Under the pieces are notes generated by a model. That model did not search any database and was not told the origin of the DNA. It saw only the letters and a program-made list of their open reading frames with translations. Below are positions 45,021-56,530 of a stretch of 64,000 bases of DNA, piece after piece. Location of the stretch: contig NC_073303.1 in assembly GCF_027595985.1 (NCBI RefSeq), positions 367,632,386-367,696,385 on the forward strand, in the 5' to 3' direction. The stretch is from Sorex araneus (taxonomy: Eukaryota; Chordata; Mammalia; Eulipotyphla; Soricidae). The position numbers were made by a program, and so were the translations under genes. The first letter of the stretch is position 1. Every line of letters starts with the position of its first letter.

Positions 45021-45898
45021 GGAACTTAAATCAACCTCCCTCTGCCCCATTTTTTGTTTCTAAAGTTTCTTCTAAAGTCTAAGGTCTGAGGTCCAGGACA
45101 AGGCAAAGATCTATCACTATTATGACAGATGTTGTTGAATAAATTCACTTTTAACCTTGTTTATATGCATTATTAGCACTTTTAAGTTAAATATTTAAAG
45201 TTTTAAACTTACATAATAAGAAAGAAAACAAAAGAAATCTTAAAGCTCTTCCTCGGATACTTGGCATTAACAGTGAATGATGAGACATTTTAGATCTAGG
45301 GACCAGAACTGATTTTTTTTTTTCACTGAAAAGGCAGTGTCTCATAGGATATATTGTGAAATAGTAAAACTGAAAATACAGTTTCTGAATAAAGAGTAAA
45401 GAATGAAACTGAGAATATCTTCTATGTTTTTCTAAAATACACTATTCACTTCTTTTACAGGTTTGAACAAGACACATAACCTTTCTATTCCAAGGCAAAT
45501 ATTATTTCATTGTCTGTAGAATAGTCCTAGCTTTTTAAATTTATAATATTTTCTCTATCATTTGGTTTTCAAGTCTATTTTTTTCTTAGATGTTATATAT
45601 ATGCACTTTTGTGTATAAAAACTTGTTATAAGCAATGAAATTTTATTGCGTATTATAATAAATTCACCTTCAAAAGACTAGTAGAGATCTGGAAAAACTC
45701 AACATACTTCTGGCTCTACACAGCAAAGTTCCTACCATCTGTGTTGTGAGGTGAAGGTCCGTAGATCACTAGCAAGAAAGAAAATAGCAAACTACTGGTT
45801 CTAGATATAAAAATTTCAGCTAAAGAACAATTCACAACACTTTGTAACGACCTTAACTTTAGTCAGCTTCAGCGAGATCCACATTGATCATGGACACA
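45021..45898. other. Unique sequence, no gene seen
   Basis: A possible MIR fragment near 45470-45530 is too weak to call. Nothing else. Confidence 0.4.
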
Positions 45899-45920
45899 CC
45901 ACACAGGCACACATACACAT

Positions 45921-45953
<33 letters not shown>
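45899..45953. repeat. (CA)n microsatellite
   Basis: About 20 CA units with early ACAT/GCAC interruptions. Confidence 0.95.
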
Positions 45954-45954
<1 letters not shown>

Positions 45955-46647
45955 CTATGCTCAGTGAGAACCTATAGAGTTGATTCCTGCAGAGAACCCT
46001 GAAATTGAATTTGGAGAAACGCTTTTCAAGCTGTAATGAGCCACCTGCCTCCAGCTATAAAATCAAAGTGAATGGAGAGGAAAATGCTGAACAACAAGAG
46101 AGAACATCTCCAGATCAAGCTGCAGAGCCTCCACAGGCAAGTTTTCTTGATCAATGTCACCAGCCTTTGGGGGAAGGTGAGGTTCTACCTTCATTTAATT
46201 TATATTTAATCATTCATTATCTGCAATGTTATCATATATGTTTTTATGCTGCATCAACTTAGATAAAAACTGAGGATGCGTTTTTTTATTTTTGTGAAAC
46301 TCATTAAGTTTATCAAATACTAGTTATCAGAGTAGCATTACAGACCACAGGAAAAATGGAGAAAGATCCAGAAACTCTGATACTGAAAGGACTGTGGAAC
46401 TCCATTTGCAGGGGTCATTGGAGAAAAAAGAACTTAAGGATTCCATTTTACGAACCTAAATTACAAATCCTGCTTTGTTTTGTTAAGCCTTAGAATACTT
46501 TCTTTCATAAACTCCCTCACATTTGGGGAGGGGTAGAGAAAAGCAATATACTTGTTCCTTGCTAGAAGCATCCTGTTATTTGTCTTCCAAGTAGAAGTCT
46601 CTAGCCTTCTCTCCCTCAACATCCTTTGTGCTTTATTTAACTTTCTT
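45954..46647. other. Unique sequence, no gene confirmed
   Basis: A plus-strand frame at 46005-46262 has a polar, coding-like start and a GC-type donor near 46136 (CACAG|GCAAGT). The frame has no acceptor and no family match, so it is not called. Confidence 0.4.
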
Positions 46648-46663
46648 AATTCTCCCCGTTTCC

Positions 46664-46905
46664 GATGGGGAGATAACACAGCGGGTAAGGCATTTGCCTT
46701 GCACGTGGCCGACCTGAGTCCGATTCCTCTGTTCCTCTCGGAGAGCCCGGCAAGATACTGAGAGTATCTCGCCCACATAGCAGAGCCTGGCAAGCTAACT
46801 GTGGCGTATTCGATATGCCAAAAACAGTAACAAGTCTTACAACAGAGACAATACTGCTGCCCGCTCGAGCGAATCGATGAGCAACAGGATGACAGTGACA
46901 GTGAC
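46664..46905 (+). mobile_element. RTE-tailed composite SINE, with TSD
   Basis: Head GATGGGGAGATAACACAG, B box AGTCCGATTCC, body CTCTCGGAGAGCCCGGCAAG and CGATATGCCAAAAACAGTAA. The RTE-like tail CCGCTCGAGCGAATCGATGA ends in (GACAGT)2GAC. The 10-bp TSD AATTCTCCCC is at 46648-46657 and 46906-46915. The minus-strand open frame across it is spurious. Confidence 0.95.
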
Positions 46906-47335
46906 AATTCTCCCCATCTTCACTCTGACAATTATAAAAATAGAAAAATTAAAATGAAAAATAAACCAACATCTTTTTCAACAATAAGGTGACACTTGAA
47001 TTTTATAAACATGTATATGAGTCTTGTCAAATTTGGCAAAAACAATAAAATATCTTATGGAGTTTGATGACTTTAAAACATGTCATGATAAAGGAAAGAT
47101 CTGTTAATTCCTCTGATCTATAGTACCAATGCCACTGAAAATCAATTCTCAAAGGACAGGGAGAAAATTCACCTCCAGAATTTAAAAAAAAAAATTTGCT
47201 TTATTCTATACCTTCTATGCAAGGGCAGTTTTCAATTTTTTTCCATTTACATGTCTTACATTCTGCTTTACTCTGAAGAAATTGGAAGCTGAACGAGTGA
47301 TTAGAAAGGAATTTAAAAGGATATGCATTATGTTC

Positions 47336-47514
47336 ATTTTTTTTAATTGAATCATCAAGAGCTACATAGTTACAAGCTGTTCCTGATAGGGTTCCAGCAT
47401 CCAATGTTGCAGCATCTATCCCCCTCCACCAGTGTAATTCCCCCACCAATGTCCCCAGTTTCCCTCCTGCCACTCCTTCCCACACCCCCAGCCTATCTCT
47501 ATGGCAGTCACTGT

Positions 47515-47549
<35 letters not shown>

Positions 47550-47635
47550 TTTGGGCATTACAGTTTGCAACACAGATACTGAAAGGTATTCACGTTTGTT
47601 CCTTTACCTACTTTCAGCACGCAATTCTTCAGGAC
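47336..47635 (-). mobile_element. L1 3' end, antisense, with (TC)n
   Basis: Reversed lineage L1 3' UTR: TTTTTTAATTGAATCATCAA, CCCCTCCACCAGTGTAATTC, CTATGGCAG, a TC run (47517-47547), then TTGGGCATTACAGTTTGC and CTTTACCTACTTTCAGCACG. It is the reverse complement of the 16.6-17.0 kb copy in the same order. Leucine-serine-rich frames over the TC run are artefacts. Confidence 0.88.
47517..47547. repeat. (TC)n microsatellite inside L1 3' UTR
   Basis: Counterpart of the GA run at 16.8 kb, in the same relative place in the L1 3' UTR. Confidence 0.93.
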
Positions 47636-49274
47636 TTAAATTTTTATTACCGTGTTTGTTACTGTTTATTTAAAAAAAAAGGAATGACCTCACCTATGGA
47701 ATTCTTTTGGAAGATAACTTGTGCAAAATGCTGGAGAGAGCAAAAACTTTAAGACTCTTAGGTAGTTAGCTATAGGTAATCAAAACCAAGTAAGTGATAC
47801 TTAACCTGATGAGAGAAGTGAATATAATAGATGTTGTCAAGAAAAACACCAACAGAACTATGTTTCACTGGTTTGTTTCCTATGCCTTGAAGTTATAATA
47901 ATATAGACTGGATGAGTATATGAAAACATACCCATGAAATAGAAATTGTCATTATAGATGAATTAGAGATCTGCATTTGTGTGTGTGTGAACAAATGATA
48001 AAACTAATTTTAAGCCACAGAGGTTATTAACATCAGGGTAGTGTTAGTCAGTGCCTTGGCCCACTTATAATGCAGGCTTGCTTTCATTAATTTTGCAATG
48101 GTTGATTAGCCTGAGTGAGATATCCAATTTGGGGTATGCAACACTGCAGTATTAAAGAAAGAAAGACTGCATAGACATTAAACCCTAAGGGTGTAGAACA
48201 GTGCAAACTTGGAACTCATAGTCCCAGCCATGTAATTTGCTGATTGTAAATTACATAAGTATAGATGCAGAAAGGAGTGAACAGGAGAATAGACTAGAAG
48301 TAGGGACATGACAGGTAACTGAGGAACAAAGTTTACAGGGCATAAGTTATATGACTCTCTAGTGACAAGGACATATGTCTAAAAAATTATTTATTAATAA
48401 ACACCAGCAATTTAAAAACAAAACAAAACAAAAATCTGCTCCTCTAAATTAAACTACTAAATGGCTAATTCTTTTCCTGCTTTACTTTAAAGAATAATAT
48501 TGCATATTCTTCTGTTTCAAGTAAATAAAAACTATCATTTAAACAAATCCAACGACTGTGATTTTAGAGGGATGTGTGAAAGAACTGATAAAAATCTCAA
48601 TTTTTAAATTACCTAGTTTTTCCAAAGTGAACTTACCAGAAACAATTTTTGCTAAAATTTTTGTAAGATGTACGTGTTCATTTTCCAAAACATAACTTTA
48701 TTCTAAATTCTGTTGGAATGTTACTAAACTATTAGTGGCCATGCAAATGTTAGATTTTTTCAAATAATCCGAGTCGCTTTTTTAAGACAAAAACTAAAAT
48801 TATACATATGTCTCATTTGGGATTTTATTTCCATTTCAGCATTCAAGAGTTTATGAAATAAACTGATATATGGTTAAGAAATAGAACAAATAGCAGTATT
48901 AACATAATTTTCTGCTTGATATTATGCATATAGACAAATCACCAATCAAACACATAAAGTTGGTAGGAAAGGAGATCTTCACAGACTCCAAGGAGCTTAG
49001 GCACAAAGAGGTAAAATCATTTAGAAAACATAATATTCCCACTTGGGAAAGGTCAAACATAATTGAATATTCAGACACATCTGTGAGATAATAAATACCC
49101 ATAGGAGAGGCAACCCCTTTGAGTAACAAGGTACAGGATAGTAATGGATCTTCTTATTTCAAAAGCTACTTGGGTTCTGGGTATTCGCTGGGATTACATA
49201 TGCCCTTAAATATAGATTATGTTTTGTATGATTCTCCACTGTTATTTTTCTATATTAAAAAAAAGTTTTATATT
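47636..49274. other. Unique AT-rich sequence, no gene seen
   Basis: Only a short AAAAC run near 48416. Nothing else recognised. Confidence 0.4.
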
Positions 49275-49275
49275 C

Positions 49276-49412
49276 TTCGGACTGGAGTGATAGTTCGGCA
49301 AGAAAGGTATTTACCTTGCATGTGGATTTGATTCTCGGCACTACATATAGTGCCGCTCAGTCCCTCTAGGACTGATCCCTGAGCACTGCCAGGTGTGAGC
49401 ACCCCCCAGCTT
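49276..49412 (+). mobile_element. Diverged SOR SINE, 3'-shortened
   Basis: CGGACTGGAGTGATAGTTCGG, ATTTACCTTGCATGTGG, GATTTGATTCTCGGCACTAC and CCTGAGCACTGCCAGGTGTG are in order, without a clear poly(A) end. Confidence 0.85.
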
Positions 49413-49644
49413 CATTGCTTACTTTTTATTATATGTGGGTAGTAATCATCATTAATTCAGTTGTCTGTGGAGTGTCTAGTCCAGAGGCATTTGTAATGTG
49501 TACAAAACAAGCTTTGCAAAAAAGAAAAACAGTGAGGGAACTGTACTAGCTCTTACATTACTCAAGAAAAATAAAATTACACCAGAATCTTAGAAGAGTG
49601 AAATCAGAGATTTAATGGTTTTGTAATGAACATTTAAAATATCT

Positions 49645-49765
49645 GGTTGCCTGACATCTTTTTGTAGATTAAGTCTCAGAAAAAGCAGAAATACTTGCTA
49701 AAGTCACCAAGTTAAGGAATGACAAAACTGACTTGTCATGCTCTCTGTATGTCTATGTTGGGTAG
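49645..49765 (+). mobile_element. Possible MIR/L2 relic
   Basis: CAGAAATACTTGCTAAAGTC and ACCAAGTTAAGGAATGACAA resemble the MIR/L2 phrase CTTGCCCAAGGTCACACAG with decay. Confidence 0.4.
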
Positions 49766-50784
49766 ACGTGGAAGTTTTATAGAACTGGGGGCTGAGGTGG
49801 GAGTCCTGGGGAGAGCTGGAGAAATGCAGGAGATACAAGCTACTTATCATAAGTTTCAAATTTAAAATAAAGTTCAAACCAAAGTTTTCTTAAAGCTTCT
49901 CATCTTTTGATTTGAAATGTATCATTTCAACTGAATCTCATTCTTTAGAGTCATAGAATTACCAAAGCAGAATTCAGTGCTGTGAGGCCTATAGTTCTGT
50001 TCTGTCTTTAGAATTCTAAATCTTACAAAAAATAAAAAATAAAATGAGCCAAATTTTCTGGAAACAAAAATGGACAGAGGTCATAATTGCTTTCTGCCTC
50101 TTATTTTATTGTGCCCTTTGACCTGGAGAACACTCATTGGAGATAATATGTCCTCTTTATGACACTTTCTGACTTAGCACAGGAAGAGAGGTTGCAGCAA
50201 AAAATAAGGGCAAATAAGAGATTCCAGTCCTGGATCCCATTTTCAGGTAAATGACCTTGCTAATGAGGAGACAGCACTGGAAGGCCAACAATAACTTACA
50301 CAGAATCTTCCAGAAAGCCACTCTAAATTTCACTTTTTCTAAAAGTCTTCTTCAGAGTTTTCCATAACCTATTAAAAGATTTTAATGAATATCATAGTGA
50401 GATGGAAGGAGGCCATTACCGTGGGCATCCATTGTGTAGAGAATTTGCATTAATAGCTAGAAAGGTATTGTGCTCTTGCTCCTTAGCAACTGGGACTGAT
50501 TGTACATTTCTTTTTCCCCCACTGAAGATGACCTTGCTCTGTTCCTTTCTGATTTACAGTCCAAAGGGAGTATGGTCTGAGAAATGGTTATTTTTTTTAA
50601 AAATGCCAGTTTTATGAATGGGCTTCTTGTCAAAATAATATTTAGAAAGGGATGATTAGACTATTCTTACTTTCTAGGTGTTTATAAATGGCTGCTATTG
50701 AATTTTGGAGATTATTTTGTCCTAATGAAAATTAGACCAAAAAAAAATCCTCTAACATTTTTGAGGCAATTTTATAAATGCTGT
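49766..50784. other. Unique sequence, possible conserved patches
   Basis: Positions 50140-50620 are complex and non-repetitive, with a short open frame but no splice pair. A constrained non-coding element is possible but unproven. Confidence 0.35.
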
Positions 50785-50945
50785 CTAGTATTAACTCATC
50801 AACTCTTTATAACAACCCTATCCTATATAGCCAATGTTAATATTTTTCCTATTCTGAATATTAAAAAAAAGTGAGAGAGAAATTTTAATAATTTCACAAG
50901 GTCACACAACTATTTAATAATCTAAATAGAGTCAAGAATAAAATG
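50785..50945 (+). mobile_element. MIR/L2-type relic
   Basis: CTTTATAACAACCCTATCC, a TATTTTTCCTATTCTG middle and ATTTCACAAGGTCACACAACT match the MIR/L2 order (ACAACCCTATGAGGTAG... AAGGTCACACAGCTA). Confidence 0.65.
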
Positions 50946-51029
50946 ATACATAAAAGTCTGAGGAAAATTAGCTCTTCCTAAACCATAAGATAGAGATTTC
51001 TCCTTCCTACATAGGCAAAAAGTAATGTC

Positions 51030-51195
51030 ATGGGCCAAAGAAATAGTACAACAGGTGGGGTATTTGCCTCCCACATGGTCAACTAGGGTTCGATCCTCAG
51101 CACCACACATGGTCCCGTGAGCTCAGCCAGGAGTGATCCCTTAGTACAGAGCCAGGAGTTAAGTCCTGACCACTGCAGGATTCGGCCCCCAAACA
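51030..51195 (+). mobile_element. Diverged SOR SINE
   Basis: GGGCCAAAGAAATAGTACAAC, TATTTGCCTCCCACATGG, B box GGTTCGATCCTC, CACATGGTCCCGTGAGC and CCAGGAGTTAAGTCCTGACC. Confidence 0.9.
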
Positions 51196-51200
51196 AAACT

Positions 51201-51238
51201 CACCACCACCACCACCACCACCAACAACAACAACAAAA
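51201..51238. repeat. (CAC)n(CAA)n tract
   Basis: About seven CAC then five CAA triplets at the 3' tail of a SINE, so it is derived from that tail. Confidence 0.92.
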
Positions 51239-53329
51239 ATAATGTAATTCCATTGTCCAGCTTAGTATCCATTCCCAGTAAACTCAAGGTAGAGATCAAA
51301 CCAGTGATCAGCTGAATTTGTGAATTGTCAAGTACAGGAATTACAGAGCTTAAATGTACTTTAGGAATAATGTGTTCTAAGGTTGCAATTTAGAAATGAA
51401 AATTCTGAGTTATAGAACCTGACACAGGAAAGGACTAAAAGTAGTGCAAAAGATATAGTCAGGTCTCGTAAACACTTTCCATCTTTCCCCTTTAATCTTG
51501 TATTGATTCTCCAAGTACTTCAATGGTACTTTCAAAGATATTTTAAAGTACCTTACCCCTCATTTAGAAAGATTTTTTTGTACTGATACAAGTAATTGCA
51601 GTAAATTTCAGCTACCACAAATTGGACATGAAATGTGTTGTTGTATACAACCTCTAACATATAATCACCCTACCATCTAGATGAGATCTCTTAAATGACT
51701 TGGCTTAAATGGTCCAGATGGTGCTCCATCTCACTTAATTCAAAGATTTGCTTTTGCATTTCTCAGAAATCTGTAATTGACATGGTCCTGCTCACTGAGG
51801 ATCTATTTCCTGCTGGGTTACTAGAGACTCAATTTGAGATTTTTTTCCCTTCTGCAGCTTCTTTTTTTTTAATAAAAGTGTTCTATTTCTTTAAATTAAA
51901 ATTGTCTTTCACAGAGAAAGTGAATATCAGAATATCCTATAGAGAAAAAATTCAAAACGTAGACTGAGACTTAACATATTAATTTAACTAAAGGTAGTCA
52001 AATAAAAATGCATTTTTATTTGATTACTTATCTAAGATTCTAAAAGCATCAATCAAAGAGCTTATATCTCATCCCCTGACTGTCTGATGATGGAACTTAC
52101 TCTAACTTTTTCTAGACCCACAGTTGAAAAGACAAGACTAAATTTCTGAGTGTCTAGTATTGGTTCTTATTTATCATGTGGATGGAATAGAGGCACAACG
52201 GTAAAACGTGCCATCTGCAAAACGTGAGAAAATATTGCCAAAAGTTATGTTTTAAACTTCAAAATGTAATATTTTACTCTTTTTTGAATTCTTTAAATCC
52301 AAGCCAAAGTAAGTCTATTTAGCTTGACAGAGGCTCCCATGTTTTGTGTGATAAGTGATAATGCAAGAGAGAAAAGTTATGTTCTACATGAAAATCCATC
52401 CATATACTTATTTTACATAAACTGAAAATTAGTCTTATGATTGATAAATATTTACAAGCATAATTCAGCAATAGGGTGTGCTTTTCCATAGTGTAGCTCC
52501 TTTCTAAGATTATTTTTTAGAAATAATGGAAATAATGTCTGGGAAACAAAATCACTAGATCCTCATGACTTGGGTTCTTAATATTTTTGGATGTGTATAC
52601 TTTTTTATTTGACATTAAAAAAGCCTTGAAATACTTTTACAAGCTTGCACAGAAAAACTTATTAACAAATTTCAGCCCACTGTAATGTATCTTCCATGGT
52701 CTGGCAGCTTTGTGAAGAAAATTGAAGTCGACTCTTGTCAGCTTGAACATATTTTTATAATCCATATTTTGTGCCCATTGTTCCTTGTTAATCTCCATAG
52801 CTCTAAATTTTGACAGCAGATACCTGAATAGCCATATTAATTATTATTAGAAAGAATATTGCCTATAATTTAATGTAACTGTTTAGCTTTCAAATATTAT
52901 ATGAAGTCAATGGGAGTTTAAATGATCAAGAGAATTAAATAATAGAATTTAGGTGTTCTCCCAGATTTTCTTCTTTTCTTTTTGAAAATGTCAGAACTTA
53001 ACTAATTTTTGTGTTTCAAACTGGTTTCTATTAGTAAACAATCACGTATGTAAAAAAATATTCAATAATTCTTGCCTTTCTGATGTATGTCAGCATTCCC
53101 TCAGTTTCATATTTTTTTCCCTAGAGCCTCAAATCTCTGCCTTGCAAAGTCTTTCAGTTGTGATACCATAATGGATTATCATGATTAGAAATGTACATGT
53201 ACATTTTAGTCAGATATGACAATATCAGAAGGAAAGTTTAAAGCCATAGAAGGGAATACCATAAGCAAAGACAATGCAGAGGCTTAGGTCAGTTCATTTG
53301 GACCATCAGGTGCTCTGCCTTGGTGTTAG
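51239..53329. other. Unique AT-rich sequence, no gene seen
   Basis: Short frames only. No repeats or exons recognised. Confidence 0.4.
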
Positions 53330-53850
53330 ACTATTAGCCACTCAGCACCCAAATTCATAGATTGGAGCCATAACTCCCAATGTGTCTATATTTGTCCATA
53401 ATGTCTTTATTTATTTGTTTATTTTGCTTTTTGGGTCACACCCGGTGATGCACAGAGATCACTCATGGCTCATGCACTCAGGAATTACTCCCGGTCATGC
53501 TCAGGGGATCATATGGGATGCTGGGAATCAAACTGGGTTGGCCTCAAGCAAGGCAAACGCTATGCTATCGCTCCAGCCCCATAATGTCTTTAAAGGGACG
53601 GTTACGGTTGAACAAGGACTAATTGGTAACTTATTTGAAGAGAAAAAGACTCCAGGGATATTAACCTCCCCTGACAACACATACAAAATTAAGCCAAGTG
53701 AGGACAAAGGGAGAAGGTTGTCATCAGAAGAAGAAATTAGTCCTACTTACACCTTGATTTTGGACTTCTAGCTAACAGCAAGGCGGGAAAATGAATCTCA
53801 GTTGTCTAAGTCATCCACTCCGTGGTATTTAGCTATGGAAGCCCTTGTAA
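53330..53850 (+). mobile_element. MaLR-type LTR, split by a SINE
   Basis: Left part: CCAAATTCATAGATTGGAGC and AACTCCCAATGTGTCTATAT. Right part: GACTCCAGGGATATTAACC, ACACCTTGATTTTGGACTTC and TCCGTGGTATTTAGCTATGG. These are sense MaLR LTR phrases interrupted by an antisense SOR SINE. The 129-codon open frame over the junction mixes SINE antisense and LTR text and is not a gene. Confidence 0.72.
53410..53578 (-). mobile_element. SOR SINE, antisense, perfect TSD
   Basis: Reversed copy, TTTTGCTTTTTGGGTCACAC to GCTATCGCTCCAGCC. The 14-bp TSD CCATAATGTCTTTA is at 53396-53409 and 53579-53592. It lies inside a MaLR LTR. Confidence 0.96.
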
Positions 53851-54024
53851 ATTAATGGAGCAGTGTATCACTATTTAGACATTATTATAATGCATGAAAA
53901 TGAGGGAAAGACCTCTTACTGATCTAATAATATCACTGTCCTTAAATCATAAACCCTAAAGCCAAAACAAACCTCAGTGAGCTTCTAGACAGCACCCATA
54001 TTTGTTTGCATAAATCATTCCCCA

Positions 54025-54280
54025 GGCTGGAGTGATAGCACAGCAGTCAAGTGTTTGCCTTGCACACAGGCGATCCCGGTTCAATTCCTCTGCCCCTCTC
54101 AGAGAGCCCAGCAAGCTACCAAAAGTATCTCACCGCACAGCAGAGCCTGGCAAGTTACCCGTGGCATATTCAACATGGCAAAGACAGTAACAAACAAGTC
54201 TCACAATGTCACAATGGAGACGCTACTGGTGCCCACTAGAGCAAATCAATGAGCAACTGAATGACAATGACAATGACATG
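54025..54280 (+). mobile_element. RTE-tailed composite SINE, with TSD
   Basis: Head GGCTGGAGTGATAGCACAGC, B box GGTTCAATTCC, body CTCTCAGAGAGCCCAGCAAG, and tail GCCCACTAGAGCAAATCAAT with (ATGACA)n. The TSD AAATCATTC is at 54012-54020 and 54281-54289. Confidence 0.95.
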
Positions 54281-54362
54281 AAATCATTCACCATCTTGAA
54301 AAATTTGATTTTTCAGTGAATATTGTACCCATTGTCATTATTTTAATTCCCATACATAATTA

Positions 54363-54395
54363 CACACACAGACACACACAGACACACACACACAT
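54363..54395. repeat. (CA)n with CAGA interruptions
   Basis: A short CA array with two CAGA interruptions. Confidence 0.85.
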
Positions 54396-56159
54396 ATGTA
54401 AAATTTAGGTAGGTTCACCAGATCACTATTTAACATATTTTCTGCCCTGGACCAATTAAAAAATAATCTGAAAACATTATATTAAACTAATCTTCAGGTT
54501 AATTCACAAAACTATCACACAAGCTATGATACCAACACACATCAATTCGACAATTGTGACAGAGAAAAGACATATCTAAGTCTAAGTGCTCCATGACATG
54601 GCATGAAGATTTTCTACCAAATTATAAAATGCATAATAAAAATAGATGGTTATATTCCTCTGATAAAGAACAAATATTTTGTACTGCTGAATTAGTTAAG
54701 TATGTGACATTTTAATAAAAGCAAATTTTTTTTTAGTTTGCAATGGAGTTTACATTTAAAATCACTGAAAAATGGAGAGTTTGATTATATAAAGAAATCA
54801 AGAACAAATGACAAAATGAATATACTTGCATTTAATTGGAATATTGTGAAGGTTAATGAAATCAAACAACCTTAAAGGGGTATAGATGACGGTTAATATA
54901 CCACAGCACTGGATTTCTGGATTAATATTAAAAGAGAATAACCTATTCATTTTGTTTATTCCAATATTCAAACCAAGTGAAACTCCTGGGAATTGTAAGA
55001 AAGACAAGTTAAGGCAACAGATGGACATGCAGTTGCTTGCATAAGAATGTCTTTTCACAAAGTCTCCTGACAATTCCACTGAGTCTAAGGTGTTCTATTT
55101 AATTTCAAATAAAGAACATTACATTTTTTCTCTTCTGAAGCTGTCAATCTCTGAGGGCCTCAAAGTAAGTGATTTGAAAACATTATAAAAGTATTTCCTT
55201 GGGCCTTTTATAAGACATATCTTGTAAGATAGGCATAAGACTATTTTTTTAATGCTATAAAAAAAAAGAAAACAAAAACTATTTCTTAGTCCCAAAGCAT
55301 GAATCTTAATTTCGGTCTTTATAAAGGAGTAATTGTTTATGTGAAATCTAATTTTGACATAGATCCTAAAGAGAAAATAATTCCTTACTATATCTTTATT
55401 CTACATAATTAAATGATTTTATTCTTATTTTATGGATCACCGCACTAAATCAGTCTGTCAAAAAATGGTTGTGGTACCACTTGACTATAAATGTCTTACC
55501 GTAAAGTATACAGATAGGTATTTTTTTCTTCATTATTATTGAAGAATTTTTGATAAATATATAAATATTAAACTAACTTTTATAAGAATGCTTTTTCAAA
55601 TTTTTGTGAAGATTAATGCAGAAGTTTAAATTATATGAAAAGAGTCTCTTGGGGGTAAAATATCCAACTTCAAAACTTTTCATTGAACTTTCTAAAATGT
55701 CCATGTAAAGAAGAGTACATGCTCATAAAATAAATTCTCAAAATGACCCCTAGGGATTTCTGTTTCCATTAATAGCAGAGTGACTGTTTTTTGCCAACCA
55801 ACTCTCCTCAGAGAATAACTAGAAAGGCTGGCTTTTTAAAAAATCTGTCTGAAAGCATCAGAGAGGTAAAAAAAAAAGAGGCTTAAAGGGTAACATTCCC
55901 AGAGGCGATGAAAGTTACCAAAGAAATGAGCCCATCACTCCTCAGACTTTTCTCGTTGAGTCATCTGTTGATTTTCAAGAGGTAAGAGAGTTGAGAAGTT
56001 GAGTTTCTGGCAACAGAAGAGAACTGAGAGTAACCAGTGTGTACATAGGGTTCCCCCCAAAGAAAGAGTTCTAGTAAACTCCAAACTCTTAGCTGGAACC
56101 AATGAGTACACCATACTCATATGCCTAACAAATGTATCAGACCAAAATTTCAACATGAA
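54396..56159. other. Unique AT-rich sequence, no gene seen
   Basis: No recognised repeat or exon. A few poly(A) runs only. Confidence 0.4.
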
Positions 56160-56164
56160 ATCAG

Positions 56165-56530
56165 ATTAATTTTTGATTGCATTAAGGGAACTTTCCTCAG
56201 GCAAATAGAGCATCATTACCTCTAAATGTTTTCATAACTTACATAGAACATTCAGGAAAAATTTGCAATGCACATTATGAAAGAAAATGAGAAAATAAGA
56301 GAATAAACACAAAAAGGGCCTAAAAGAAAACAATGTATTTTACAAAGATCAATAAGAAACTGTCCAGAAATCCTATCAAAAATTGGGGAAAGGAAAGGAC
56401 ACTTGTCTGAAGAAGACAAATGCATTTGGCACATGAGATAGTGCTCATCATCACTTGTTACCAACTAAGTCCAAATCAAGATGACAATGATATGTGATCT
56501 CACACTAGTGGGTGTAGAATATCATTGGTT
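56165..56530 (+). mobile_element. L1 ORF2 3' region, left half (interrupted)
   Basis: Decayed L1 sense text: CTATCAAAAATTGGGGAAAGG, TTGTCTGAAGAAGACAAATGC, GTGCTCATCATCACTTGTTA and GATCTCACACTAGTGGG. The element resumes at about 57958 after a 1.4-kb insert. Confidence 0.8.

Noticed and set aside
46005-46262. Plus-strand frame with coding-like start and GC donor
   Set aside because: No acceptor was found and a GC donor alone is weak evidence.
46461-46907. 148-codon minus-strand open frame
   Set aside because: It lies mostly over the antisense strand of a composite SINE with a clear TSD. No protein family or splice sites.
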